Source: Pantoea sp. alder81 (GTDB lineage Bacteria; Pseudomonadota; Gammaproteobacteria; Enterobacterales; Enterobacteriaceae). From it: 64,000 nt of DNA. Location: contig NZ_JAIUDA010000003.1 of assembly GCF_020179835.1 (NCBI RefSeq), positions 248,001 through 312,000 of the forward strand, given 5' to 3'. The position numbers and the translations under genes were made by a program. The notes beneath the pieces are model-generated. The model ran no database searches. It was given only the letters and a program-made list of their open reading frames with translations, and was not told the origin of the DNA. Shown piece by piece: positions 1 through 6,865 of the stretch (position 1 is its first letter; each line of letters starts with the position of its first letter).

Positions 1-1033
1 TATCCGTGACCAGCGTCGGCAATTGCCATGCACCGCCAGCGCGAATCGCACGACACATGCCGGTGGTAGCATCACTGCTCTGCACGAAATCCTTGCCATC
101 CCATACCCAGGCCGCCGTACTCCAGCAGTCGCCAATGCCGCGCCCTTTCTGTGCCTCGGAAATCATGCCTTCGCTGTAATCTGAACCGGAATCGGTGATC
201 AGCTGCGGTTTACCCTGTAGCGCACGATCCATTAGCCAATAGCCATAGCCTTCGTTATAGGCCCCGCGCCAGCACAGCGCGGCAATCAGCACATGCGCGT
301 CATCCACTGGCGTTAACGTGAGCGGCTCAGCGCCCTCTTCGGGTTGATCATCGGTAGGATCCAGATTATCGCAGCTGTCGTCATCGGTCAGTGAAGCAAT
401 CAGCTTCGGCTTGAGCAGCGCCAGTTCATCCGCACTCAACGGACGCGGCGCGGCTTTCTCGACTTTAACCTGCTGAATCACCGGCATTGCGACCGCCGCA
501 GGCACACTGTTTTCAGGCTTATTGCCCTTGCGCACCAGCGCGCCAGGCGTACTCAGACGACCTTGCGCATCGTCCATCTTCAGCAGCGTGGCAAAGGCGC
601 CATTACTGGAAAGCTCGAACGGCTCTTCGCCGCCGCGAAACTCCACTTTGCCACTGCCTTTGATGGCATTAATCAGCGCCAGCGTTTGCGCATCGGTCAG
701 CGTCCACTCATCGTTCTCGGCTTTGGTGACCTCGCCCTGCGCGTGATCATCAATCCACAGCGCCAGTGCATCCACTTGCTTAGAATCATCATCGCCAGTA
801 TCAGCCAGCACCACGCGTCCATGGGTTGGCGCATTGGGCCCGCCCTCTCGCGTGAGCAGGACTGAACCACCAGCGCCCTCTTCAGCGCTATAACCCGCCG
901 CGCGGCAGGTTAAGGTATTGTCGCAGGCGAGTTCCCAGTCTTTATGGCTGAAGGAGACGCCATCTTCATCTGCCAGCAATGGCGCGCTCAAACTGGTGAG
1001 CAGTGCGAACGCCAGCAGCAATCGGGTTTTCAT
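1..1033 (-). CDS. DUF1176 family exported protein (3' end outside window)
   Basis: The start codon is at 1033 and the frame stays open to base 1, so the C-terminus lies outside the window. The protein begins with a clear signal peptide (MKTRLLLAFALLTSLSAPLLA) followed by DEDGVSFSHKDWELACDN, and its cysteines and 'WSTAAWVWDGKDF'-type segments look like the DUF1176 family of periplasmic proteins of unknown function. A secreted location is well supported. The family call is from memory of the pattern and no function can be assigned. The 245 nt between this start and the next gene hold no convincing gene. Confidence 0.7.
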   Translation of the reverse strand, partial: MKTRLLLAFALLTSLSAPLLADEDGVSFSHKDWELACDNTLTCRAAGYSAEEGAGGSVLLTREGGPNAPTHGRVVLADTGDDDSKQVDALALWIDDHAQGEVTKAENDEWTLTDAQTLALINAIKGSGKVEFRGGEEPFELSSNGAFATLLKMDDAQGRLSTPGALVRKGNKPENSVPAAVAMPVIQQVKVEKAAPRPLSADELALLKPKLIASLTDDDSCDNLDPTDDQPEEGAEPLTLTPVDDAHVLIAALCWRGAYNEGYGYWLMDRALQGKPQLITDSGSDYSEGMISEAQKGRGIGDCWSTAAWVWDGKDFVQSSDATTGMCRAIRAGGAWQLPTLVTD

Positions 1034-1278
1034 GCCATCACTCCATAACGGTAAAGGTGGCTAGTGTGATGATTTTTAGGGCGCGGGAGAAGTGAATTTT
1101 TTGCGCTGATATCCGATCGACAGCGATGCCACAATTTGCTGGCGGACACGGCACCGATTGTCTTTCGTCAGCAGAATAGCGGCGACTATACAATCCTCCG
1201 CATTAACACTGAAAGATTCGTTAGCGGAAGGAGAAAGTGGTTTTACCGTGCATGTGAAGTGATCGCGCGGCGTTGGCA

Positions 1279-1608
1279 TTACTCATAAAGCCAACGCCCT
1301 GCTTTGGCAGATTCAATCAGCATACCCAGGGTAAAGTCCGGCACAACTGGGACTTCTCGCTTATTGAAGGGATTCAGGATCTGCGCCAGTGATGGTTCGT
1401 CCGGATAGTAGGTATCAATCAAAAATCCGCTGCGTTCTACCGCGAATTCATTGAAAAACTCGTCCATTAACGCCTGCGCTTCTTCACGCTCGAAGTTAAG
1501 ATCGGTATCGATATCGATCTGTGGCGTCAGCGTTTTTTGTTTAAACAGATAGACGCCGTCGTAGCGACGTACTAATTCGTAGATACGCTGGTCGATTTCG
1601 TCGGTCAT
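1279..1608 (-). CDS. DUF1493 family small acidic protein
   Basis: This encodes a 109-residue acidic protein (MTDEIDQRIYELVRRYDGV...). The central 'EEAQALMDEFFNEFAVE' and the C-terminal 'VPDFTLGMLIESAKAGRW' resemble DUF1493, a small enterobacterial family whose fold has been compared with acyl carrier proteins. No phosphopantetheine serine motif (DSL) is obvious, so a carrier role is not supported by sequence. A purine-rich GGAGGGTAGGTA lies just before the ATG and acts as a ribosome binding site. It stands alone between the DUF1176 gene and flhC. Function unknown. Confidence 0.75.
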   Translation of the reverse strand: MTDEIDQRIYELVRRYDGVYLFKQKTLTPQIDIDTDLNFEREEAQALMDEFFNEFAVERSGFLIDTYYPDEPSLAQILNPFNKREVPVVPDFTLGMLIESAKAGRWLYE

Positions 1609-1902
1609 TACCTACCCTCCTGCTAAACGAGCGGCTATTCTGCCATGCAATCGCATCTGCCAGGTAGCGTAAAAGATTGCGCGGTGCCGCTACGCTACCT
1701 ACTCCGCCAATGTTCAGCAGTTTGATAGATTGAAACAGCACGGTCATTTGGCTGTTCGCCAACATAAATTCGCAAAATACAGTATATATAACAACTATAT
1801 ATCCAAAAACACCTAACACGATTGCTTCATGTATTATTGATAGCCCGCGCCAAACTGACCGCGGGTGTATGACTTTCTTGTCACCATAATAGGACTGGCG
1901 CC
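1609..1902. other. Non-coding stretch between DUF1493 gene and flhC
   Basis: No gene is supported in this 294 nt interval. It contains a strongly AT-rich stretch near 1780-1810 with two ATATAT tracts facing each other, which probably lies in the promoter region of the DUF1493 gene, and it receives the end of the flhC transcript. No clear terminator hairpin with a U-run was found after flhC. Confidence 0.4.
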
Positions 1903-2481
1903 TCAGGCAATGACCGGCATAAAAGCGGCGGCGGCCTGAATATGCCGTTGATTAACGTGGTCAACCTGAGATTTTTTACTGGCGCGTGCGGGTGGGCTGC
2001 ACAAACTGCAGGTAAAGGGTTTTTTGATGTTCTCGGTGATGACCACATATCCTCCATGGCAGATCCGGCACGCTTTACGGGAAATAATGCCGCACTCAAC
2101 AAAGCGAATTAATGTCCAGGCGCGCGTCAGACTTAATTTAGGCTTCACATGACTCTGGCCGCAACACTGTTCCAGATAGAGCCGATAGGTTTTCATCAAT
2201 ACGTTAATCGGCGGGCTATTTTCCGTCGCTTTCAAATACAGATAAATGTTGTAAAACATCGACGAGTGAATATTCTGCTCCCACGACATAAACCAATCTT
2301 CGGAAAAGGGCAGCATGCCTTTTGGCGGCGGACATCCTCGTAACTCCTTATACAAACGTAATAATCTTCGTCGACTCAGGGATGTCTCAGACTCTAGAAC
2401 TTGCATACGTGCACCAAGAGAAATCAACTCTATGGCGATATGATTGTCATGCACTTCCTGCAATAAATTTCTTTGATACAT
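1903..2481 (-). CDS. flhC: FlhC flagellar master regulator, divergent copy
   Basis: This 192-residue protein has the FlhC core: 'ESETSLSRRRLLRLYKELRG' with PPPKGMLPF and the EDWFMSWEQN stretch. The zinc-binding cysteines are present as C138/C141 and C158/C161. FlhC forms the FlhD4C2 complex that activates flagellar class 2 promoters with sigma-70. The gene starts 9 nt after flhD with AAGGTGGCGAG as ribosome binding site, so the two are co-transcribed. The C-terminus differs from the E. coli protein and the sequence looks considerably diverged, which suggests a second copy rather than the main chromosomal flhC. No mot, che or structural flagellar gene follows it. Confidence 0.9.
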   Translation of the reverse strand: MYQRNLLQEVHDNHIAIELISLGARMQVLESETSLSRRRLLRLYKELRGCPPPKGMLPFSEDWFMSWEQNIHSSMFYNIYLYLKATENSPPINVLMKTYRLYLEQCCGQSHVKPKLSLTRAWTLIRFVECGIISRKACRICHGGYVVITENIKKPFTCSLCSPPARASKKSQVDHVNQRHIQAAAAFMPVIA

Positions 2482-2490
2482 CTCGCCACC

Positions 2491-2832
2491 TTAATCCACA
2501 GCCACAGGCTCTTTATTGAGTGAATTAAGTAAATCCGTCGACAAGATAATGCCTGTGTGAATTTTCTGTAGTGCCTCAATCCTCGAATCTTTCGTGAGAT
2601 TCTCAATCAAGACTTCATCATCTATGCGCAAGCGGCAAATGAATTGATTGGTCGAGGCCAGTTTCAACAATTGGGGTAACGTCAGAGCCTTGAGATTCTC
2701 GGTAGTAGCCTCCGATAAGCCAAGGCGAAAACCTGCCGCAAACTTATCCTGTCGAATTAATTGTTGCGCCAGCAAAAGGTAAGATAAATTCATATCGTGG
2801 ATATGCTGAAGATACTCATCAAAGTCAGACAT
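2491..2832 (-). CDS. flhD: FlhD flagellar master regulator, divergent copy
   Basis: FlhD is the partner of FlhC in the heterohexameric activator of flagellar genes. The 113-residue product keeps the family core '[23 protein letters not shown]', '[14 protein letters not shown]' and '[14 protein letters not shown]', close to the usual 116-119 residues. The ATG at 2832 is chosen because AAGGTG stands at the right distance before it; an in-frame GTG at 2841 overlaps that site and is less likely. The gene lies between fliA upstream and flhC downstream, all on the minus strand. E. coli does not have this fliA-flhD-flhC order. Confidence 0.92.
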   Translation of the reverse strand: MSDFDEYLQHIHDMNLSYLLLAQQLIRQDKFAAGFRLGLSEATTENLKALTLPQLLKLASTNQFICRLRIDDEVLIENLTKDSRIEALQKIHTGIILSTDLLNSLNKEPVAVD

Positions 2833-2869
2833 TGATAACACCTTATTTTATCGTGCAAAGCAGAAGTTA

Positions 2870-3001
2870 TTAAGAAATGAATATCCATTCCCCATGTGAT
2901 GCTGATAATCGTGAGGTCATAGAGTGAACGTCTATGTTACCATCGAGCATCTTAACAACCGACGATTGAGCCGCATCCAGCAATGGAAAAATGATATCCA
3001 T
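2870..3001 (-). CDS. Possible 43-residue small protein in the fliA-flhD gap
   Basis: The open frame has an ATG at 3001 preceded by GGGAAATTCTG, a plausible ribosome binding site, and could extend to 3061. The product (MDIIFPLLDAAQSSVVKMLD...) matches nothing I recognise. It may be a small regulatory peptide of the flagellar cluster or simply chance open frame in the flhD leader. Evidence is position and the binding site only. Confidence 0.2.
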   Translation of the reverse strand: MDIIFPLLDAAQSSVVKMLDGNIDVHSMTSRLSASHGEWIFIS

Positions 3002-3143
3002 CAGAATTTCCCGTAACAATACGCCAGAAAAACCTCGAATCAGGAACCAACCATAACCCAATGATTATTAAAAACAATAATGTTATTAATTCTTATTAAT
3101 TATCAATATTGTCCTTTAACAGCTTGACAGGTGCTTCATCACT

Positions 3144-3872
3144 TCATATTGCTCCATCATAATCCATTCGACTGCGCAAACGTTTTATTGCCAGACTGTG
3201 AAGCTGACTCACTCGTGTCTCCGTAATGTCAAGAATCAGGGCAATTTCGCGCATATTGAGATCATAGTGATAATAAAAATACAAGATGCGCCTCTCCCGA
3301 TCAGGAATATAGCGTATGTAGTCAGCAATACGCTCCATCAAATCCCCCTGAATTGAGTGATGCAGGGGATTTAGCAAGGTATGTTCTTCATCAACCTGTT
3401 CCCACAGATCGGCATAATGCTCTTGCAATTCATCCATCGAATACAGTTGGCTGTAATTATTATCTGCCAGCATCTGCTGAAAATCCCGCAGTGATACGCC
3501 CATTCGATTGGCAATATCCCTTTCACTTGCACTCGCGCCCTGCTCCTGTTCCATTATTTGGATAACAGCAGATATTTCACGAGAATGGGTTCTGACGCGA
3601 CGCGGCACCCAATCACGTTCTCGTAGTTCATCGATCAACGCCCAGCGCACGCGTTGTGTAATCCAGGCACTGAGCGTGAAGCCTTTCTTCGCATCATAAC
3701 TGTCAACAGCAGCAATAAATCCGATTGACCCTGCCTGAATGAGATCATCGAACTCTACGCTAGCCGGTAATCTTTTTTGCAGGCGTAATACCTCCTGCCG
3801 CACCAGATAATGGTATGTTAGCCATAATTCGTTTTTATCATTCAGACCGGATGCGGTATATAATCCATCCAT
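3144..3872 (-). CDS. fliA: FliA flagellar sigma factor (sigma-28), divergent copy
   Basis: A 242-residue sigma factor of the FliA type. Region 2 is visible as 'LPASVEFDDLIQAGSIG' and 'RDWVPRRVR', and region 4 as 'LNMREIALILDITETRVSQLHSLAIKRLR', the helix-turn-helix for the -35 element. The ATG at 3872 is preferred over 3884: GGGTGG precedes it and it aligns with the E. coli start (MNSLYTAEG versus MDGLYTASG). FliA normally directs class 3 flagellar genes and is held by FlgM. Here it heads a fliA-flhD-flhC set with no flgM, fliZ or filament gene in view. The divergence suggests a paralogous or transferred copy. Confidence 0.9.
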   Translation of the reverse strand: MDGLYTASGLNDKNELWLTYHYLVRQEVLRLQKRLPASVEFDDLIQAGSIGFIAAVDSYDAKKGFTLSAWITQRVRWALIDELRERDWVPRRVRTHSREISAVIQIMEQEQGASASERDIANRMGVSLRDFQQMLADNNYSQLYSMDELQEHYADLWEQVDEEHTLLNPLHHSIQGDLMERIADYIRYIPDRERRILYFYYHYDLNMREIALILDITETRVSQLHSLAIKRLRSRMDYDGAI

Positions 3873-3992
3873 ATTGCCACCCATCTGATAGTTTTGTTAT
3901 TGATTATCAACTGAGCGTTATGATTTATATAGCGCAATAAGGTTTTAGGATCTGTGCTATTTGAACTCTTTAATTAGCTAATGAGTGATGCG

Positions 3993-4007
3993 TTAAAATG
4001 ATTCTCA
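3993..4007. promoter_or_regulatory. Fur-box-like palindrome upstream of fliA
   Basis: TTAAAATGATTCTCA matches the 7-1-7 Fur pattern (TGATAATnATTATCA) at 11 of 14 positions when read on the minus strand. It lies about 120 nt upstream of the fliA start. A match of this quality occurs by chance in AT-rich DNA, so this is only a candidate. Confidence 0.2.
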
Positions 4008-4075
4008 GTGCGTATTTTCTTTTGCCGTTTGCCCATCCAGAACAGTTGTTAACAGCACTGCGCTAAACAACATGG

Positions 4076-4600
4076 CTATCTGATGCAGACATTACGCGCC
4101 ACGCTCTCTGTGCCAGAGGCCAGCACGCGGCCATTAAACAGATAGAGGGCAATCACACTCACATCGCCTGCCTGCCAATGCGGGAAGACATACTTTTGTA
4201 TGTCCTCATCGCGGCTTTTATCACCCAGGCCACGGCTGTGTTGTGTGACGGTGATTTTAAGCAGGTTGTGGTTAAACTCGCCGTTAAACCACACCGCACG
4301 ATGAATCGGGATGACTGGCGCAATCAGCTGACCGTCTCTAAAACGAGAAAGCGTGCCGAGATAGCTGAGATGGCCCTGGCTGAAGCCATCGCGATAGCTG
4401 CGGTATATTCCCTGCGTCAGCACCCATTCACGCTCACTTTTGATGTCATAAAATGCCAGCGGAAACAGGCACTGGGACTGCTGTGTGGTGACGGTCAGCC
4501 AGCGACCGATTACGGCAGCAAACGCCAGCACAAAGCAGCCGATAAACAGCCAGAGCTGCGGGGATTTAATTGACGCGAAAATAGAACGACTCGCACGCAT
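4076..4600 (-). CDS. Small bitopic membrane protein paired with ToxR-like regulator
   Basis: The 174-residue product has one N-terminal membrane helix (about residues 16-36, 'LWLFIGCFVLAFAAVIGRWL') and a periplasmic remainder with two cysteines near 'QQSQCLFPLAFYD' and the C-terminal 'NVCIR'. The ATG at 4600 is chosen because GAGGAAGCGAACA precedes it. It starts inside the upstream regulator gene (35 nt overlap), so translation is probably coupled. This is the architecture of ToxS beside ToxR, but I see no sequence similarity to ToxS itself. Role as a regulator partner or stabiliser is inferred from gene arrangement only. Confidence 0.6.
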   Translation of the reverse strand: MRASRSIFASIKSPQLWLFIGCFVLAFAAVIGRWLTVTTQQSQCLFPLAFYDIKSEREWVLTQGIYRSYRDGFSQGHLSYLGTLSRFRDGQLIAPVIPIHRAVWFNGEFNHNLLKITVTQHSRGLGDKSRDEDIQKYVFPHWQAGDVSVIALYLFNGRVLASGTESVARNVCIR

Positions 4601-5402
4601 TGTTCGCTTCCTCAAAGGGTTGTTGGCACGCAATTACACCCTGATGCTGCGGATTGTTGGCTGAATTGAGAGTGACATACAGCACGCTGGCCGCAGGTTT
4701 ATCCGGGTTCGTCTCCAGTACATAACGGCGATAAGTGCGCAGCGTGGCTTCGATTAAGGCGTGCTGAGTTTGATGTCCTTTCGGCACCCAGACGCTGCTG
4801 CCAACAGGGATGGCCGGGCCTTGCCAGCTGACAAAATCAATTGGTTTTGGCGTAAGAAGAAAAAAGTGTTGTACCAGCAAAGCCACCAGATACCCGGCGG
4901 TGATTCCCGCGATGGTGATGCCTGATGCGCGCCGCCACTCCAACGTGCCACGAACAGGTGACGAAAGGGGCATCGGCAGTGGGACGGGGTGTTCGACAAC
5001 ATGCGGCGTATTAATGATTAAGCGATAACCACTCCGTGAGACGGCCAGCAAGCTAACCTGTTGATCCAGCTCCAGCGACAGCAATGCGCGGCGCAGTTTG
5101 TTAATCATCACGCGCACGCTGTTATCAGTGGCGGCATAACCGGCACAGCGCCAGCCAATCTCCATCAGTTGTTCATGCGTTAGCACTTCGCCTTGCGCTT
5201 CCGCCAGTGCATACAGGCAGCGCGCAGCACTGGCGGGTAGCGTCACGGACATATCATCCAGCGTACGGTTCAGGATGCGCGTACGTCGATCTAATCTGGC
5301 CGCCTGACCAAGCAAGATTGTATGGGGCATAGAGATGTCGTCTATCGATTGGGGTAAGAGCGGGTCGGTTGTTAATGTTATGTTTGCGCTAACCGATCCC
5401 AT
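4566..5402 (-). CDS. ToxR/CadC-like membrane-anchored transcriptional regulator
   Basis: The 278-residue protein has an N-terminal OmpR/PhoB-type winged helix (about residues 30-130). Its core is 'ALAEAQGEVLTHEQLMEIGW' followed by 'NSVRVMINKLRRAL' and 'SRSGYRLI'. A single membrane helix follows near residues 160-182 ('GITIAGITAGYLVALLVQHF'), then a roughly 95-residue periplasmic domain with two cysteines (ACQQPF, NACESF) that could form a disulfide. This is the CadC/ToxR plan, in which a membrane-held DNA-binding domain answers a periplasmic signal. No receiver domain is present. The start at 5402 has a weak ribosome binding site; codon 25 is an alternative. Confidence 0.85.
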   Translation of the reverse strand: MGSVSANITLTTDPLLPQSIDDISMPHTILLGQAARLDRRTRILNRTLDDMSVTLPASAARCLYALAEAQGEVLTHEQLMEIGWRCAGYAATDNSVRVMINKLRRALLSLELDQQVSLLAVSRSGYRLIINTPHVVEHPVPLPMPLSSPVRGTLEWRRASGITIAGITAGYLVALLVQHFFLLTPKPIDFVSWQGPAIPVGSSVWVPKGHQTQHALIEATLRTYRRYVLETNPDKPAASVLYVTLNSANNPQHQGVIACQQPFEEANNACESFYFRVN

Positions 5403-5741
5403 TTTTTGCGGCTAAAGAGTGCCAGATTTTCAGCGCAATCCCGCGTTTATTTTTCCGAAAATCACCCAAAACCCACTTAATCATTAAGGTTATTTATTTG
5501 ATCTATCCCGTGTGAGCTACAGGGTTATTTTTTATCGATAATTAACAAGGCCAATGAGCGATTCACGTTAGTTGTTCAGGTAATAATGATTAGTATTTTT
5601 CATCGGTAGGCGGCACGATTGTGCCAGCGGTGACAGTGTTGAGTCATCAGAGGACCGTGGGGTATTGAGTGCGGTGAGGATTATGTTTTTGAAATGGATA
5701 TTGCTATTGATTATGAAGGGGTTATAGCTAAATTTCAGGCA
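5403..5741. other. AT-rich non-coding region upstream of the ToxR-like gene
   Basis: No gene is supported here. The interval is AT-rich for about 200 nt (for example the stretches near 5480-5560 and 5580-5605), which fits a promoter and possible silencer (H-NS type) region for the leftward regulator gene. The leuX terminator closes it on the right. No repeat of the leuX 3' end was noticed that would mark an attachment site. Confidence 0.4.
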
Positions 5742-5767
5742 CAAAAAAAGCCGCTCGTAAGCGACTT
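5742..5767 (-). terminator. Rho-independent terminator of leuX
   Basis: Read on the minus strand the hairpin AGTCGC-TTACGA-GCGGCT (one G-U pair) is followed by seven T residues. It lies 18 nt past the CCA end of the tRNA-Leu gene. Confidence 0.85.
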
Positions 5768-5784
5768 AATTTTGCATCAATCGA

Positions 5785-5869
5785 TGGTGCCGAAGGTCGG
5801 ACTCGAACCGACATGTATCTCTACGGTTGATTTTGAATCAACTGCGTCTACCGATTTCGCCACTTCGGC
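5785..5869 (-). tRNA. leuX: tRNA-Leu (CAA)
   Basis: The 85-nt sequence folds as a class II tRNA with long variable arm. Acceptor 5' strand GCCGAAG pairs with CTTCGGC, the anticodon arm TTGAT-TTCAAAA-ATCAA gives anticodon CAA, the T arm GTCGG-TTCGAGT-CCGAC is complete, and CCA is encoded. It is almost base for base the E. coli leuX tRNA. The neighbouring block yjgR-lptG-lptF-pepA-holC-valS is also close to leuX in E. coli. leuX 3' ends are common island integration points; the accessory block in this window lies on that side. Confidence 0.97.
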
Positions 5870-5897
5870 ACTGAAGAGGATGCGGAAAACGTTGGCG

Positions 5898-5925
5898 ATT
5901 ATACCGTTACGCGCAGAGTGCGCAA
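5898..5925 (-). promoter_or_regulatory. leuX promoter
   Basis: On the minus strand TTGCGC and a perfect TATAAT are separated by 16 nt, followed by GC-rich CGCC as in stable-RNA promoters. The expected transcription start is near 5890, about 20 nt before the mature tRNA 5' end. Confidence 0.8.
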
Positions 5926-6135
5926 CACTAATCGACAAGGCTGTGCGCTAAGCGTTGAAAAAACCAGCACTTCGCCGCTTATCAGGCGTAAACCCGGCAG
6001 CGCGAGTGCCTTTCAGGCGCTTTCTTGTGCAGATTCCAGAACATTCCCAAACTCCCACCACTTCGGAACTTTCTGTGCTTACGCCTCTCTTAACCAAAAC
6101 TGACAGCGTCAGATGTATAAAACAAAGAGGTTGAG

Positions 6136-6651
6136 ATGAACAAAGCAACACAACGCATCATTTTGGGATTGGGTATCGCGGCGGCACTGACAGCAGGAAG
6201 TGCATCGGCGGCGAGCTGGCAGGATCAGCTGAGTAGCGCGGCATCACAGCTGTCTCAGCAAAACAGCGGCTCTACCACCACCAGCAACACGCAGAACGGC
6301 GGTCTGTCGCTCTCTTCGCTGAGCGGTTTACTGAATGGCGGTGACAAAGCGGTCAGCTCCAACAGCATGACCAACGCCGCAGGCGTGATGTCTTACTGCG
6401 TGCAGCATAACGTGGTGGATAACAACGTCTCATCGGTCAAGGATCAGGTACTGAGCAAGCTCGGTCTGAGCAGCCCTGCCGCGCAAGAGCAGAAAACCGA
6501 TTACCAGCAGGGTCTGCAAGGTTTGCTGAACACCGGCAACGGCCAGCAGCTGAATCTGCAGAGCCTGAGCAATTCGCCGATGGGTGAGAAAGTGAAGACT
6601 AAAGCCTGTGACGTGGTGCTGAAGCAGGGCAAGAAGTATATCGGCATGTAA
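6136..6651 (+). CDS. yjjA: YjjA-like DUF2501 periplasmic protein
   Basis: A 171-residue exported protein with a signal peptide ending near ALTAGSASA|ASWQ. A Ser/Gln/Asn-rich low-complexity segment follows (about residues 30-75), then a folded C-terminal half with two cysteines (MSYCVQHN and KACDVV), probably disulfide-bonded in the periplasm. This matches E. coli YjjA (DUF2501, about 164 residues), whose function is not known. AGAGGTTGAG precedes the ATG. It stands alone and ends in a terminator shared with the convergent MocR-type gene. Confidence 0.85.
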   Translation: MNKATQRIILGLGIAAALTAGSASAASWQDQLSSAASQLSQQNSGSTTTSNTQNGGLSLSSLSGLLNGGDKAVSSNSMTNAAGVMSYCVQHNVVDNNVSSVKDQVLSKLGLSSPAAQEQKTDYQQGLQGLLNTGNGQQLNLQSLSNSPMGEKVKTKACDVVLKQGKKYIGM

Positions 6652-6774
6652 TCCTCGCCCTATTTCGGGTAGCAGGGGCGTTGGCGGCTTTCTTTCCCCC
6701 GCATCGAAGCACATCGGGTGTCTCTCGATCGCCGCCGTTCTGCAACCGGCATGATGATGGGTGAAGTGACCATG

Positions 6775-6806
6775 AATAAGGCGCGAGCTGTCCCTCGCGT
6801 CTTATT
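6775..6806. terminator. Bidirectional terminator between yjjA and MocR-type gene
   Basis: AATAAGGCGCGAG and CTCGCGTCTTATT form a 13-position stem with one mismatch around a short loop (CTGTCC). It lies between two convergent genes, so it can serve both strands. Confidence 0.65.
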
Positions 6807-6865
6807 TACTTTTGATGGGGAGTGCAATAAATTGCGCCGCTACGACCCATCAACCCATTAGCCAA

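Noticed and set aside
1076..1279. 67-codon open frame downstream of the DUF1493 gene
   Set aside because: No ribosome binding site, no recognisable motif and atypical composition; most likely chance.
5694..5951. Open frame reading through the leuX gene on the opposite strand
   Set aside because: It is the complement of a tRNA gene and its terminator; not coding.
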